A DNA stretch of 64,000 nt, taken from Microbaculum marinum. Lineage in GTDB: Bacteria > Pseudomonadota > Alphaproteobacteria > Rhizobiales > Tepidamorphaceae. A model generated the notes under the pieces. It did not search any database. It worked only from the letters and a program-made list of their open reading frames with translations, and was not told the DNA's origin. Position 1 is the first letter of the stretch; each line of letters begins with the position of its first letter. The DNA lies in assembly GCF_042646165.1 (NCBI RefSeq), contig NZ_JBHRTC010000004.1; one strand, given 5' to 3'. Positions 17,515-26,939 of the stretch are shown here, piece by piece. A program made the translations under genes and the position numbers.

Positions 17515-17687
17515 GCGGTTCCTTCGGTCTCAAGGCCTGCCGGCCCGCAAGACCCGCCAATCGGGACTCGGCGTGCAAGGCTTTCCGGTTGAAGGAACGG
17601 CGTGACCCGCCGAAGGTTCCGCCGGCACAGTGCCTGGCGCGCGCACGCCTCAGGCGGCGCGAAGGGGTCTCCGCGCCAGGGAACGGC

Positions 17688-19628
17688 CTAGAACGTCGCG
17701 CCGTCCGCGCCCCTGGAGGACAAGTTCCTGCCGGCCCCCTCCTCGGCGGCCGGATCGCGCAGGCCGTCGAAGAAACCCGCCTCGGCCATCATCCTCCCGA
17801 AGTACCTCGCCCCCTCGAGCGACCAGTGATGGCCGTCGAGATAGGCAAGCTGGTGGTCGGGGGTCTCCAGGGGACAGTGTTCCCCCGGACAGGACACCGG
17901 GTACAGATCGAGGATCGGTATCCCCTGTTCCCCTGCCTGCCTGGTCAGCAGCTTGTTGGACAGCCGCCACTTGTCGACCACCGTGGACCGCAGGATCGAT
18001 TCCGCCCGGTCGATTCCGCCCATCCGGGACACGAGTTCGGGAACGTCGGCGAACTCGATCTTGCGCGTCGTCAGCGCCAGGCGGGCGCCGTGCCGTCCGG
18101 CGAACTCCTTGAAGGCGTCGAGATTGCGGAGGGCGATCGGATACCAGCGCATCACGCCGATGATCGCGTCTGCCTTCTTGTACTGACTGGACTCCCTGAC
18201 GGCGGCGATCCTTTCGACGCAGTCCTTCTCGTCCTTCGTCCGCGGCTCGAATGCGTCGCCTTTCTTCATCAGGCCCAGGCAGTTCGGCGGAAGCGAAAGA
18301 CGGCGGAACTGCATGTCTCCCCACATGCCGGGATTGAGGTACACCGCGTTGAACAGGTCCTTCGAATGGCTGTCCCCGAGGATCAGCACCTTCACGCCGC
18401 CGCGATCGAAGGGCTGCTGGCCGGGAGAATCCGGCTCCGACACGTAGTCCCAGGTCTCCGCCCGCGACCGCTTGATATTGGCGACCATCTGCGCGACCTC
18501 CGGCGCCATCCGGCTCGGCCAGCCCTCCTCGGTGACCGCCGCGGCCGCCGTCGCGGAAATCGCCACGGCCGCACCGCAGCAGGCCGCCAGCACGGTCCGC
18601 GACGACAGCCCCGCCTTGGCCGGCACCCGGAACGGGGTCTCCACATAGCGATACATGAGCACGGCGAGCAGGATCATCGACGCGATCAGGATGATGTCGA
18701 TGGCCGTGCCGCCCTCCGTCACCGCCGCGTAACGGTAGAAGACGATCACCGGCCAGTGCACCAGGTACAGGGAATAGGAGATCAGGCCGACGCCCACCAT
18801 TGCCCGATTGCAGAGCAGAAGCGAGGCGACCCGGCTGCGGCCGGCGAAGATGACCAGCCCTGCGCCGAGGCAGGGCACCAGTGCCGCGACGCCGGGAAAC
18901 GGCGTCGCTTCGGAGTAGACGACAACCGCATAGGCGATCAGCCCCACGCCCGCCGCCGTCATGCCGTCGCGCATCGCCGCAGGCAGCGAGAGGCCGGCAT
19001 TGGTTCGCACCAGCACCGCGCCGACCAGGAACTCGTGAACCCTGAACGGGGTGAGGTAGTACGCTGCCGACGGCGACCACTCCACGGCCCACTGCGAGGC
19101 GGCGACGCTGGCGATGGCAAGGATTCCGATCGCGGCCAGCCGCAGGCTGCGCGACGGAACGGCCGCCCAGGCCAGCAGGAGCGCCGGCCACACCAGGTAG
19201 AACTGCTCTTCCACCCCGAGCGACCACATGTGCAGCAGCGGCTTGAACAGGGCTTCGGTGTCGAAGTAGCTGACCTGCAGGAACAGCAGGATGTTGTAGG
19301 CCGACAGGACGGTGGCAATGGACGCCTGCCCCGTCTCGGCCAGAAGCGTCGGAGAAAACAGTATCGTCGCCGCCACGAATACCAGCGCGACCGTCGCCAG
19401 CATGGCCGGCAGGATGCGCCGCACCCGCGCCATGTAGAACCGGCGGAACGTGAAGCGCCCCGCGTCGAGGTCGCCGACGATGCGCTTGGTGATCAGGTAG
19501 CCGGAGATGACGAAGAAGACGTCGACACCCACGAAGCCGCCGGGAAAGGCGTTCCACCCCAGATGGAAGAACACCACCGACAGGACCGCCACGGCCCGCA
19601 GGCCGTCAATTTCGGCGCGATATTCCAC
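17688..19628 (-). CDS. membrane O-acyltransferase with SGNH domain (OafA type)
   Basis: About 646 residues. The N-terminal half is an acyltransferase-3 domain with roughly ten membrane helices, starting YRAEIDGLRAVAVLSVVFFH and containing FPGGFVGVDVFFVISGYLIT and SLGVEEQFYLVWP. The C-terminal half is a periplasmic SGNH hydrolase-like domain with GDSHS and LDGHHWS. Such proteins acetylate surface polysaccharides or secreted glycans. The GTG at 19628 is chosen because homologues begin at this point; an upstream GTG in frame at 19763 would add 45 atypical residues. Convergence of function with the nearby glycan-type operon is suggestive. Confidence 0.85.
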   Translation of the reverse strand: MEYRAEIDGLRAVAVLSVVFFHLGWNAFPGGFVGVDVFFVISGYLITKRIVGDLDAGRFTFRRFYMARVRRILPAMLATVALVFVAATILFSPTLLAETGQASIATVLSAYNILLFLQVSYFDTEALFKPLLHMWSLGVEEQFYLVWPALLLAWAAVPSRSLRLAAIGILAIASVAASQWAVEWSPSAAYYLTPFRVHEFLVGAVLVRTNAGLSLPAAMRDGMTAAGVGLIAYAVVVYSEATPFPGVAALVPCLGAGLVIFAGRSRVASLLLCNRAMVGVGLISYSLYLVHWPVIVFYRYAAVTEGGTAIDIILIASMILLAVLMYRYVETPFRVPAKAGLSSRTVLAACCGAAVAISATAAAAVTEEGWPSRMAPEVAQMVANIKRSRAETWDYVSEPDSPGQQPFDRGGVKVLILGDSHSKDLFNAVYLNPGMWGDMQFRRLSLPPNCLGLMKKGDAFEPRTKDEKDCVERIAAVRESSQYKKADAIIGVMRWYPIALRNLDAFKEFAGRHGARLALTTRKIEFADVPELVSRMGGIDRAESILRSTVVDKWRLSNKLLTRQAGEQGIPILDLYPVSCPGEHCPLETPDHQLAYLDGHHWSLEGARYFGRMMAEAGFFDGLRDPAAEEGAGRNLSSRGADGATF

Positions 19629-20117
19629 TGAACACCATCCAGAATTCCGTCCGCGCCGCAGATACCACAGCTGGACCTTGCGGTGCACGCTCCAAAACAC
19701 GGCCGGCCGCACCCGCGCGCGGCGCATCGCCTCCAGGTGGACGGCTCCCGGCCACCGCCGCACGACTGGACAATAACTCTCTCGGACAACGACCCTGGCG
19801 GTGACAATTCACATATCAAACACTATTGACAATTAGCCGGCATATCTCGCTATGATCTATATCTTGCTGGGGATCTTCTTCGCAGGATCTCGGCAGAATG
19901 GGAGCAAAACCCGGTGAAACCTGTGCACGTTTCGGCGAACGTGTAATCCAGCCGCTTCTTCGAATTCTATGAAAGCGTCGCATATGGAGGCGATTGCCGC
20001 ATGTCCGGTGCAGACGAAATAAACCACGCTCCGGCACCAGATCACATCGATGTCACTGCTTGGCTGTGCCCGAATTGAACAACCGCCCAGACCGATAGGA
20101 AGTGAGCAGATCGGGGA
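19629..20117. other. intergenic region, A/T-richer, possible promoter
   Basis: The 489-base gap between the divergent acyltransferase and sulfotransferase genes is less GC-rich than its surroundings. On the plus strand TTGACA (19826-19831) and TATGAT (19851-19856) are 19 bases apart, longer than the ideal sigma-70 spacing. TGACAATT occurs twice (about 19802 and 19827). No gene is convincing here. Confidence 0.35.
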
Positions 20118-21062
20118 ATGATCGATTCACCTGCTTCCAGTGAATCCGGTCCGGGCGGACGTCCGGCCTTCATGTGCATCGGCAGCCAGCGCGCCGGGAC
20201 CACGTTCCTCTACCGAATGCTGCGGCAGCATCCGCAGATATGGCTTCCGCCGATCAAGGAACTGCACTTCTTCGACAAGCCGCTCGATCGACCCTACCGC
20301 CGCAACGAGATCTTGAACGCAAAGACGCGACAGGGCCAGCGCGACAGGCGATTCGTCGAGCGTCTGCAAAGGGCCATCAAGGACGGCGACCAGAGCATCC
20401 GGCGATACAAGGAACTGTTTCGGCCCGCCGGCAGCAAGTTCGCCGGCGACATCACGCCGGGATACTCCACGCTGCCCGCGGAGACGGTGGAGGACCTGGC
20501 CTGGGGATTGCCGCACATCAAGGTGATCTTGATCCTGCGCGACCCGGTTTCGCGTCTTTGGTCCCACGCCCGGATGATAAACCGAAAGCGGTCCGTGACG
20601 ATGCCGCTGGAGAGCTTCGAATCGTTCAAGTCATTCTGCGAGGATCCCGGCGTCCAGGCCCGCTCCCTGCAGTCCCGGGTCTACGAACGCTGGACTGCTC
20701 ACTTCGGCGAGCGCCTGAAGGTTCTCTTCTTCGACGACCTGGTCGCGGATTCGCAGGCATTCGTCCAGGAGGTGCAGCGCCTTGTCGGCGTGGAGCCGCA
20801 GCGCATCGATCAGAACCGCGACCGCGATGTCCCGGCCACGCCCAGAATGCCGGACGACATGCGCGCCTACGCCGCAGCGATGCTGTCCGACGAGTACCGA
20901 CGCCTCGCGGCCCTCCTTGGAGGCCATGCCAACGCCTGGGCCGAACGCGCAGCGCAGGCGGAGCGCGAGGCAGCGCAATCGAAGCCAACGACCAACCGGT
21001 CGCGGAATCGGGAGATCGCGGGTGGATCGGACTGCAGCCAGTCCCGGACGTCCGGACCCTAG
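20118..21062 (+). CDS. sulfotransferase
   Basis: 314 residues. CIGSQRAGTTFLYRML (residues 20-35) is the 5'-phosphosulfate loop that binds PAPS, and LILRDPVSRLWSHARM is the 3'-phosphate motif. KELHFFDKP is also typical of this family. It transfers sulfate to a hydroxyl or amine of a carbohydrate, lipid or small molecule. The C-terminal 40 residues are low-complexity and polar. Located between the O-acyltransferase and tRNA-Lys, in the accessory block. The acceptor cannot be deduced; NodH-like sulfation of a glycan is one option. Confidence 0.82.
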   Translation: MIDSPASSESGPGGRPAFMCIGSQRAGTTFLYRMLRQHPQIWLPPIKELHFFDKPLDRPYRRNEILNAKTRQGQRDRRFVERLQRAIKDGDQSIRRYKELFRPAGSKFAGDITPGYSTLPAETVEDLAWGLPHIKVILILRDPVSRLWSHARMINRKRSVTMPLESFESFKSFCEDPGVQARSLQSRVYERWTAHFGERLKVLFFDDLVADSQAFVQEVQRLVGVEPQRIDQNRDRDVPATPRMPDDMRAYAAAMLSDEYRRLAALLGGHANAWAERAAQAEREAAQSKPTTNRSRNREIAGGSDCSQSRTSGP

Positions 21063-21113
21063 GCCGGCCTTAACCGCGCCCTGCCCCCTCTGGGGCTAAG
21101 TCATTGAAAGGAT

Positions 21114-21189
<76 letters not shown>

Positions 21190-21344
21190 GCCGAAAGCGG
21201 AATGTGCGGCTGGGCCGCGACGAGGTCCGTTGATCGGGGATATAACAACGCAATCGCCCGGCGTCCAGACGCGATCACGCGAATTCGCCCGCGCCGGCGG
21301 CGGCCCCGCCGGACGGCCCGACGCAACGGCCGTCGCGGGCGACC

Positions 21345-21821
21345 TCACTCCGCCTGTCGCCGTCCGATCACGGCGAACCCGGCGGCGATGCAGTCCGCCG
21401 TTGCGGGATTGCACGCGACCGGCACGTCGTACAGGACGGCGAGCCGCAGCAGCGCCTTGACGTCGACGTCGTGCGGCATCGGCGTCAGCGGGTCCATGAA
21501 GAAGATCAGGACGTCGAGCCTGCCTTCCGCGATCAGCGCGCCCATCTGCTGGTCGCCGCCCAGCGGTCCGCTCTTCAGCCGGTGCACGGCAAGATCGGGA
21601 TAGGCGTCCCGGACCACCTGCCCGGTCGTGCCCGTCGCGGTCATCTCCTGCGGCGCCAGCGCGTCGTGCCAGCGTCCGACCCAGCCGACCAGTGCCTCCT
21701 TGCGGCTGTCATGGGCGACGAGCCCAATGCGCAGGCCGGCGCTGCTGGTTGCGCCCGTTCCCGCTTCCCCCGGTGCCGCTTCCCCTGTCTCCGGGTCCTG
21801 CTCCTGATCGATGTCCGTCAT
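21345..21821 (-). CDS. mgsA: methylglyoxal synthase
   Basis: 158 residues; converts dihydroxyacetone phosphate to methylglyoxal and phosphate in the cytoplasm. The core starts at about residue 30: IGLVAHDSRKEALVGWVGRW, then ATGTTGQVV, KSGPLGGDQQMGALIAEGRLDVLIFFMDPLTPMPHDVDVKALLRLA and VPVACNPATAD. The conserved catalytic Asp lies in GGDQQ. The first 28 residues are an acidic low-complexity extension. The ATG at 21821 is assigned because the frame upstream is unrelated. Divergent from the aldehyde dehydrogenase gene. Confidence 0.92.
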   Translation of the reverse strand: MTDIDQEQDPETGEAAPGEAGTGATSSAGLRIGLVAHDSRKEALVGWVGRWHDALAPQEMTATGTTGQVVRDAYPDLAVHRLKSGPLGGDQQMGALIAEGRLDVLIFFMDPLTPMPHDVDVKALLRLAVLYDVPVACNPATADCIAAGFAVIGRRQAE

Positions 21822-22052
21822 CCTGACTGCGCCCTCCCCTGCCGGCCGCGGACAAGCCCGAGCCGGCGTTCGTCGCCATGCTCCCGATCCACCGGTTCGG
21901 TTCCCGCATCCGGGTACCGGACGCCGAAGGGCTTCCGGTGGAACGTCCGAGTTTGATATTCGACACTGCTCGTGCTGCAAGCGGGGCTCGAATATCGGGT
22001 TCCCTGCACTAGGATGCGCCCGCAGCATGGATGCGTGAAGACGGAGATCGGC

Positions 22053-23516
22053 ATGACCAGCCTCGGACGACTGCGAAACCACATCGGCGGCGCCCATCGC
22101 GACGGCACCGGCGCCGCCTTCGTCACCATCAACCCGACCACGGGCGAGCCGCTTGCCGAGGTGTCGGCCGCCTCCCCCGCCGAGGTCGACGACGCGGTCA
22201 AGGCGGCAGCGGTCGCACAGGCCGCGTGGATCGCGCGGCCGCCGGCCGAGCGCGCCCGGGTGCTGCACCGCGTGTCGGAGCGGCTGCGCGACAAGCGCAT
22301 GGAGCTTGCCCGCATCGAGGTCCTCGACGCCGGCAAGCCGATCCAGGAGGTGCCGGAGGCCGACATCGATTCGGCCGCCGACTGCTTCGAGTTCTTCGCA
22401 GGCGTCCTGCAGGGCGCCTACGGCGAGCATATCGACCTCGGGCCGGACGCCTTCGCCTACACGCGCCGCCAGCCGCTCGGCGTCGTCGGCGGCATCGGCG
22501 CCTGGAACTACCCCATCCAGATCGCCAGCTGGAAGACGGCGCCGGCGCTCGCCGCCGGCAACGCCATGGTGTTCAAGCCGAGCGAACTGACGCCGGTCTC
22601 CGCGCTGGCGCTGTCGGAGATCATCGAGGAGGCCGGCGCGCCGCCGGGCCTGATGAACGTCGTGCTCGGCGGCCGCGAGGTCGGCTCGGCGCTGGCCACC
22701 CATCCCGGCATCGCCAAGATCTCGCTGACCGGCTCGGTTCCGACGGGTGCGAAGGTGATGGAGGCGGCCGCCGGAACGCTCAAGCACGTCACCATGGAAC
22801 TGGGCGGCAAGTCGCCGCTGATCGTCTTCGACGATGCCGACATCGACGACGCGGTGTCGGCCGCCATGCTCGGCAACTTCTACACGCAGGGCGAGATATG
22901 TTCCAACGCCACACGCGTCTTCGTGCAGCGCGGCGTCCACAACGCGTTCCTCGACCGGGCGGTCAGGCGGACCGAGGCGATCCGCGTCGGCGACCCCCTC
23001 GATGCGCAGACGCAGATGGGCCCGATGATCTCAGGCGACCATCTGGCCAAGGTGCTGTCCTATGTCGAGGCCGGCAAGGCGGAGGGCGCCCGCCTGATGA
23101 CCGGGGGCGAACGCATCGTCGAAGGGCCGCTGGCCCGCGGCTATTTCATGCGCCCGGCGATCTTCGCCGATTGCACCGACGACATGCGGATCGTCGGCGA
23201 GGAGATCTTCGGGCCGGTGATGAGCGTGCTCACCTTCGACAGCGAGGACGAAGCGGTCGCCCGCGCCAACGCGACGCCCTATGGCCTTGCGGCGGGCGTG
23301 ATGACCCGCGACCTGCCGCGGGCGCACCGCATGGCCGCCGCCCTGCAGGCCGGCGTCGTCTGGCTCAACGCCTACAACCTGACGCCGGTCGCGATGCCGT
23401 TCGGCGGCACCAAGATGTCGGGGATCGGGCGCGAGAACGGACTGGCGGCGCTCGACTTCTATTCGGAGCGCAAGAGCGTCTACGTCAACCTGGGCGGCGT
23501 CGAGGCGCCCTACTGA
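22053..23516 (+). CDS. betaine-aldehyde dehydrogenase-like NAD-dependent aldehyde dehydrogenase
   Basis: 487 residues. All aldehyde dehydrogenase signatures are present: GVVGGIGAWNYPIQIASWKTAPALAAGN, MELGGKSPL (catalytic Glu), FYTQGEICSNATRVFV (catalytic Cys), EEIFGPVMSV and PFGGTKMSGIGRENG. Closest in style to BetB, which oxidises betaine aldehyde to glycine betaine. No betA, betC or betI is adjacent, so another amino-aldehyde is possible. GGAG six bases before the ATG fixes the start. Confidence 0.85.
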   Translation: MTSLGRLRNHIGGAHRDGTGAAFVTINPTTGEPLAEVSAASPAEVDDAVKAAAVAQAAWIARPPAERARVLHRVSERLRDKRMELARIEVLDAGKPIQEVPEADIDSAADCFEFFAGVLQGAYGEHIDLGPDAFAYTRRQPLGVVGGIGAWNYPIQIASWKTAPALAAGNAMVFKPSELTPVSALALSEIIEEAGAPPGLMNVVLGGREVGSALATHPGIAKISLTGSVPTGAKVMEAAAGTLKHVTMELGGKSPLIVFDDADIDDAVSAAMLGNFYTQGEICSNATRVFVQRGVHNAFLDRAVRRTEAIRVGDPLDAQTQMGPMISGDHLAKVLSYVEAGKAEGARLMTGGERIVEGPLARGYFMRPAIFADCTDDMRIVGEEIFGPVMSVLTFDSEDEAVARANATPYGLAAGVMTRDLPRAHRMAAALQAGVVWLNAYNLTPVAMPFGGTKMSGIGRENGLAALDFYSERKSVYVNLGGVEAPY

Positions 23517-23746
23517 CCGGCGTCGTGGCTCGACGTTCGGTCGCACGACCGGGTCCGCTACCCTGCGCGGCCGGCGGCTCGCCGGAGCGGGCGCGCCACG
23601 GGATGCTGCACCCGGTTGCGGAACATGGTGCAATCTTGTGATGATGCGCTATGTCAAATGATGTCGCGGGAACATTGATCTTGTGCAATACCGCCACTGC
23701 GCTCGACCCGTGTTTATTCGTTGTCCGCACCTGAGAGTGGAACGCA

Positions 23747-24310
23747 TTGGCGAAAATTGGATTGCATGCCAGGCTCTGGGCCGAGACCAGGGCGCATCAT
23801 CTGGACCTTGAGTCCCGCTTCAGCGCCCTGGACATGGAATCGCCGTCCGGGTACCGGACGTTCCTGGCAGCCCACGCGCTCGCCCTGGCATGCGCCGACG
23901 GCTGGCTGCGCGCCCTGCAAAGTCCGTTCGGAGAGGTGATCGGCGGCCTTTGTCGCGATGTCGAGGCCGATCTTGCGTCGCTGGACGCCGCCCGGCGCGC
24001 GCGTAGCCGGAGCGTCCGGCACCTGGATCTGGCCACCCCCGCAAGGGACAGCGGAATCCTCTATGTGATCGGCGGATCGTCGCTCGGCGCCGGCGTGCTG
24101 CTGAAGCGCTTGCGCGGCAGCGACCGGACGGGTGCCGGATCGGCGACGCGTTACCTGGCGAGCGAGCGGCTGCGCCTTCTGTGGGCGTCCGTCCGGCCGA
24201 ATCTGGCGGCGCTCCCCGAATTCGGTCCCCCGGCCGATCAGACCATTCGATCCGCGCAGCAGACATTCGAGTGTTTCGGCGCGGCCCTGCAGACAGTGGA
24301 ACAGGACTGA
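23747..24310 (+). CDS. bacteriophytochrome-associated heme oxygenase
   Basis: 187 residues, small biliverdin-producing heme oxygenase family. The N-terminal LHARLWAETRAHHLDLESRF contains the probable heme-ligating His, and GILYVIGGSSLGAGVLLKRL matches the conserved glycine-rich distal helix. It would open heme to biliverdin, the chromophore of the phytochrome encoded four bases downstream. The start is a TTG at 23747 with GAGAGTGGA upstream; no better ATG fits. Operon with bphP is strongly implied. Confidence 0.78.
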   Translation: MAKIGLHARLWAETRAHHLDLESRFSALDMESPSGYRTFLAAHALALACADGWLRALQSPFGEVIGGLCRDVEADLASLDAARRARSRSVRHLDLATPARDSGILYVIGGSSLGAGVLLKRLRGSDRTGAGSATRYLASERLRLLWASVRPNLAALPEFGPPADQTIRSAQQTFECFGAALQTVEQD

Positions 24311-24314
24311 ACCA

Positions 24315-26888
24315 ATGGCGACGACGTCGCAAGTGCCCGGCCAGGACCCCGTCGACCTGACGAATTGCGACCGGGAGCCAATTCACATTCTCGGCCGGAT
24401 CCAGGATTTCGGCTGGCTGCTGGCGGTGTCCTCCGACTGGATGATCGTGCACGCCTCGGAGAATGTCGCCGGCTGCTTCGATCGCGAGGCCGCCGACATC
24501 ATCGGCCTGCCGGCCGCCGAGATTCTCGGTTACCAGACCCTGGACCGGATCAGGAAGGGGCTGAGCGGGCTCTACGGCACCGATTCGGTCGAGCGCATCT
24601 TCGGCGTCGAGGTGGCATCCAAGCCCGATACCAGACTGGACGTGGCCGTGCACTTCTCCGGCTCCAACATCGTCCTTGAGTTCGAGCCGGCCAATTTCGA
24701 CGTCGACAGCCAGTACACCTCGCAGGTCCGCCTGATGATCGAGCGTCTGCGGCAGAGCACCGACGTCGACTCCCTGTGCAACACGGCGGCGAAGTTCGTG
24801 AAGTCGCTGACCGGGTTCGACCGCGTCATGGTCTACCGTTTCGCCCCCGACGATTCAGGGGAAGTCATCGCCGAGGCGGCGGAGCCGGGCATCGGGACCT
24901 TTCTCGGCCTCCACTACCCGGCATCCGACATCCCCAGGCAGGCCCGCGAACTCTATCGCCGCAATCTTCTGCGCATCATCAGCGACGTCAACGGACGCAC
25001 CGTACCCGTCATCCCCGGGATCAGCCCGGAGGGCCGGCCGCTCGACATGTCGATGTGCGGGCTCCGGGCGGTGTCGCCGATCCACATCGAGTATCTCCAG
25101 AACATGGGCGTCGAGGCGTCGATGTCGATCTCGATCCTGCGCCGGGGAGAGCTGTGGGGACTGTTTTCCTGCCACCACTATTCGCCCCTCGTTCTGTCCT
25201 ATGACGTTAGGACGGCCGCGGAACTGTTTGCCGAGATGTTCGCCTTCCTGCTGGACCAGCAGCTCGGCGACCGGGCCCGCGCCCAGTCCGCCGCGACCCA
25301 GGCTTTGCACAACAAGCTGATGGCGGATCTCGCGGAAGGCTCGACGGTGCGCGACAGCTTCGAGCCGCTCGCCACTGCGCTGGCCTCGCTGATACCGTGC
25401 AGCGGCATCGCCGGCTGGGTCGAGGGCAGCTTCGTGAAGCGCGGGCAGGTCCCCGAGAAGGACGAGTTCATGCAGCTGGTCCGGTTCCTGAACACGACCG
25501 CGCCGGGACAGATCTATTCGACGAACGCGCTGCCCTCGGTATTTGCCGCCGCCGCGAATTTCTCCTCGCGCCCCGCCGGACTGATGGCGCTGCCGGTGTC
25601 GCGGGCGCCGCGCGACTATATCGTCCTGTTCCGCAACGAGATCGCCAAGACTATCAAATGGGCGGGCGATCCGTCCAAGCCGGTCGAATACGGCCCGAAC
25701 GGCGCCAGGCTGACGCCCCGCAAGAGTTTCGAGGCGTGGCAGGAAACGGTTCGCGGCCAATCGGCGCCGTGGGAGGAAGGCGACCTGGACGCCGCCGAAT
25801 CCCTGCGCATCACGATGCTCGAGGTCGTGCTGCGCATTTCCGATGCAGCCAACCGCGATCGCGACCGTGCCCAGCAGCAACAGGAACTGCTGATCGCCGA
25901 GCTCAATCATCGCGTCCGCAACATCCTCAACCTGATCCGCGGACTGGTCTCCCAGAGCACCACCGGCAACGGATCGATCGAGGAGTTCGTCGACGTCATC
26001 GGCGGGCGCATCCAGGCGCTGGCAAGGGCGCACGACCAGATCACGGACAAGAAATGGTCTTCCGCTTCGATCATCGAGATGATCCAGGCCGAGACCGAAG
26101 CCTATCTGGGCGGGACGGCCGAGCGTGTCGAGATCACCGGTCCGAACCCGTTTATCGAGCCGAGCGCCTATACGACGCTGTCTCTCGTCATTCACGAGCT
26201 GGTGACCAACTCCGCCAAGTATGGCGCCCTCAGCGACAGGCGCGGCCGGGTCGCCATTGCCCTGACCAGCGAGCCGGACGGCTCGCTGACGATTGCCTGG
26301 CGCGAAGTCGACGGCCCGGTCGTCAGGCCGCCGACGCGTCGCGGCTTCGGCAGCATCATCATCGAGCAATCGATCCCGTTCGAGCTTCAGGGCAAGGCCG
26401 ACATCCGTTTCGTCCCGACGGGCTTCGAAGCCGACTTCGTCATACCCGCTCTCCACATCGAAAGGGTGGAGGGCGGCAATGCCGCCCAATCCGAACGGGA
26501 CGACGAGACGGCCGTCGAGCCGACGAAGATCTCGGGGAACGTGCTGCTGGTCGAGGACAACATGCTGATCGCGCTCGACAGCGAGGACTTCCTGGAGGAG
26601 ATGGGGGCCAGCAAGGTCTTCCTCGCCGCCACGGTGGCGAAGGCCATGCAGGTCATCGACAGCGAGGACATCGTCATGGCGATCCTCGACGTGAACCTCG
26701 GATCCGAAACCAGCGAACCCGTCGCCGACCGCTTGTCGCAGGCGGACATCCCTTTCGCGTTCGCTACCGGTTACGGCGAGATCTCGAGTTACACGGAGAA
26801 GCACCCGCAGGCGCCCTTGCTGCAGAAGCCGTTCTCGGCCGAGAACCTTCGGGAAGCCGTCGCCGGCATGTTCGCGCGCAACCGCTGA
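24315..26888 (+). CDS. bacteriophytochrome HWE-type hybrid histidine kinase
   Basis: 857 residues. Domain order is PAS2, GAF, PHY, HWE histidine kinase and receiver. Cys18 (LTNCDREPIH) is in the position that binds biliverdin in bacterial phytochromes. The GAF carries PASDIPRQARELY. The PHY tongue has PRKSFEAW with WEEGDLDAAESLR. The phosphoacceptor His532 is in LNHRVRNILNLI, and the N-box is NSAKYGALS. A C-terminal receiver has Asp792 in LDVNLGS and Lys in LQKPFS. This red/far-red light sensor therefore carries its own receiver. Follows the heme oxygenase gene. Partner output unknown. Confidence 0.92.
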   Translation: MATTSQVPGQDPVDLTNCDREPIHILGRIQDFGWLLAVSSDWMIVHASENVAGCFDREAADIIGLPAAEILGYQTLDRIRKGLSGLYGTDSVERIFGVEVASKPDTRLDVAVHFSGSNIVLEFEPANFDVDSQYTSQVRLMIERLRQSTDVDSLCNTAAKFVKSLTGFDRVMVYRFAPDDSGEVIAEAAEPGIGTFLGLHYPASDIPRQARELYRRNLLRIISDVNGRTVPVIPGISPEGRPLDMSMCGLRAVSPIHIEYLQNMGVEASMSISILRRGELWGLFSCHHYSPLVLSYDVRTAAELFAEMFAFLLDQQLGDRARAQSAATQALHNKLMADLAEGSTVRDSFEPLATALASLIPCSGIAGWVEGSFVKRGQVPEKDEFMQLVRFLNTTAPGQIYSTNALPSVFAAAANFSSRPAGLMALPVSRAPRDYIVLFRNEIAKTIKWAGDPSKPVEYGPNGARLTPRKSFEAWQETVRGQSAPWEEGDLDAAESLRITMLEVVLRISDAANRDRDRAQQQQELLIAELNHRVRNILNLIRGLVSQSTTGNGSIEEFVDVIGGRIQALARAHDQITDKKWSSASIIEMIQAETEAYLGGTAERVEITGPNPFIEPSAYTTLSLVIHELVTNSAKYGALSDRRGRVAIALTSEPDGSLTIAWREVDGPVVRPPTRRGFGSIIIEQSIPFELQGKADIRFVPTGFEADFVIPALHIERVEGGNAAQSERDDETAVEPTKISGNVLLVEDNMLIALDSEDFLEEMGASKVFLAATVAKAMQVIDSEDIVMAILDVNLGSETSEPVADRLSQADIPFAFATGYGEISSYTEKHPQAPLLQKPFSAENLREAVAGMFARNR

Positions 26889-26893
26889 AACAC

Positions 26894-26917
26894 GAAGGGG
26901 GCCGCGAGGCCCCCTTC
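26894..26917. terminator. hairpin between convergent bphP and leuA
   Basis: GAAGGGGGCC pairs with GGCCCCCTTC around a GCGA loop just after the phytochrome stop. It lies between two convergent genes and could stop transcription from either side. No long T-tract follows, so its strength is uncertain. Confidence 0.6.
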
Positions 26918-26939
26918 GGTCATCTGATGGCGCTTTCCG

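Noticed and set aside
17589..19631. Long plus-strand open frame of about 680 codons opposite the acyltransferase
   Set aside because: It is a GC-driven shadow with Arg/Gly/Pro/His-rich, low-complexity translation and no motif; the minus-strand gene has full domain support.
19826..19856. Confident sigma-70 promoter for the sulfotransferase
   Set aside because: Both hexamers are good but the spacing of 19 is long and the leader would be about 260 bases; kept only as a weak note.
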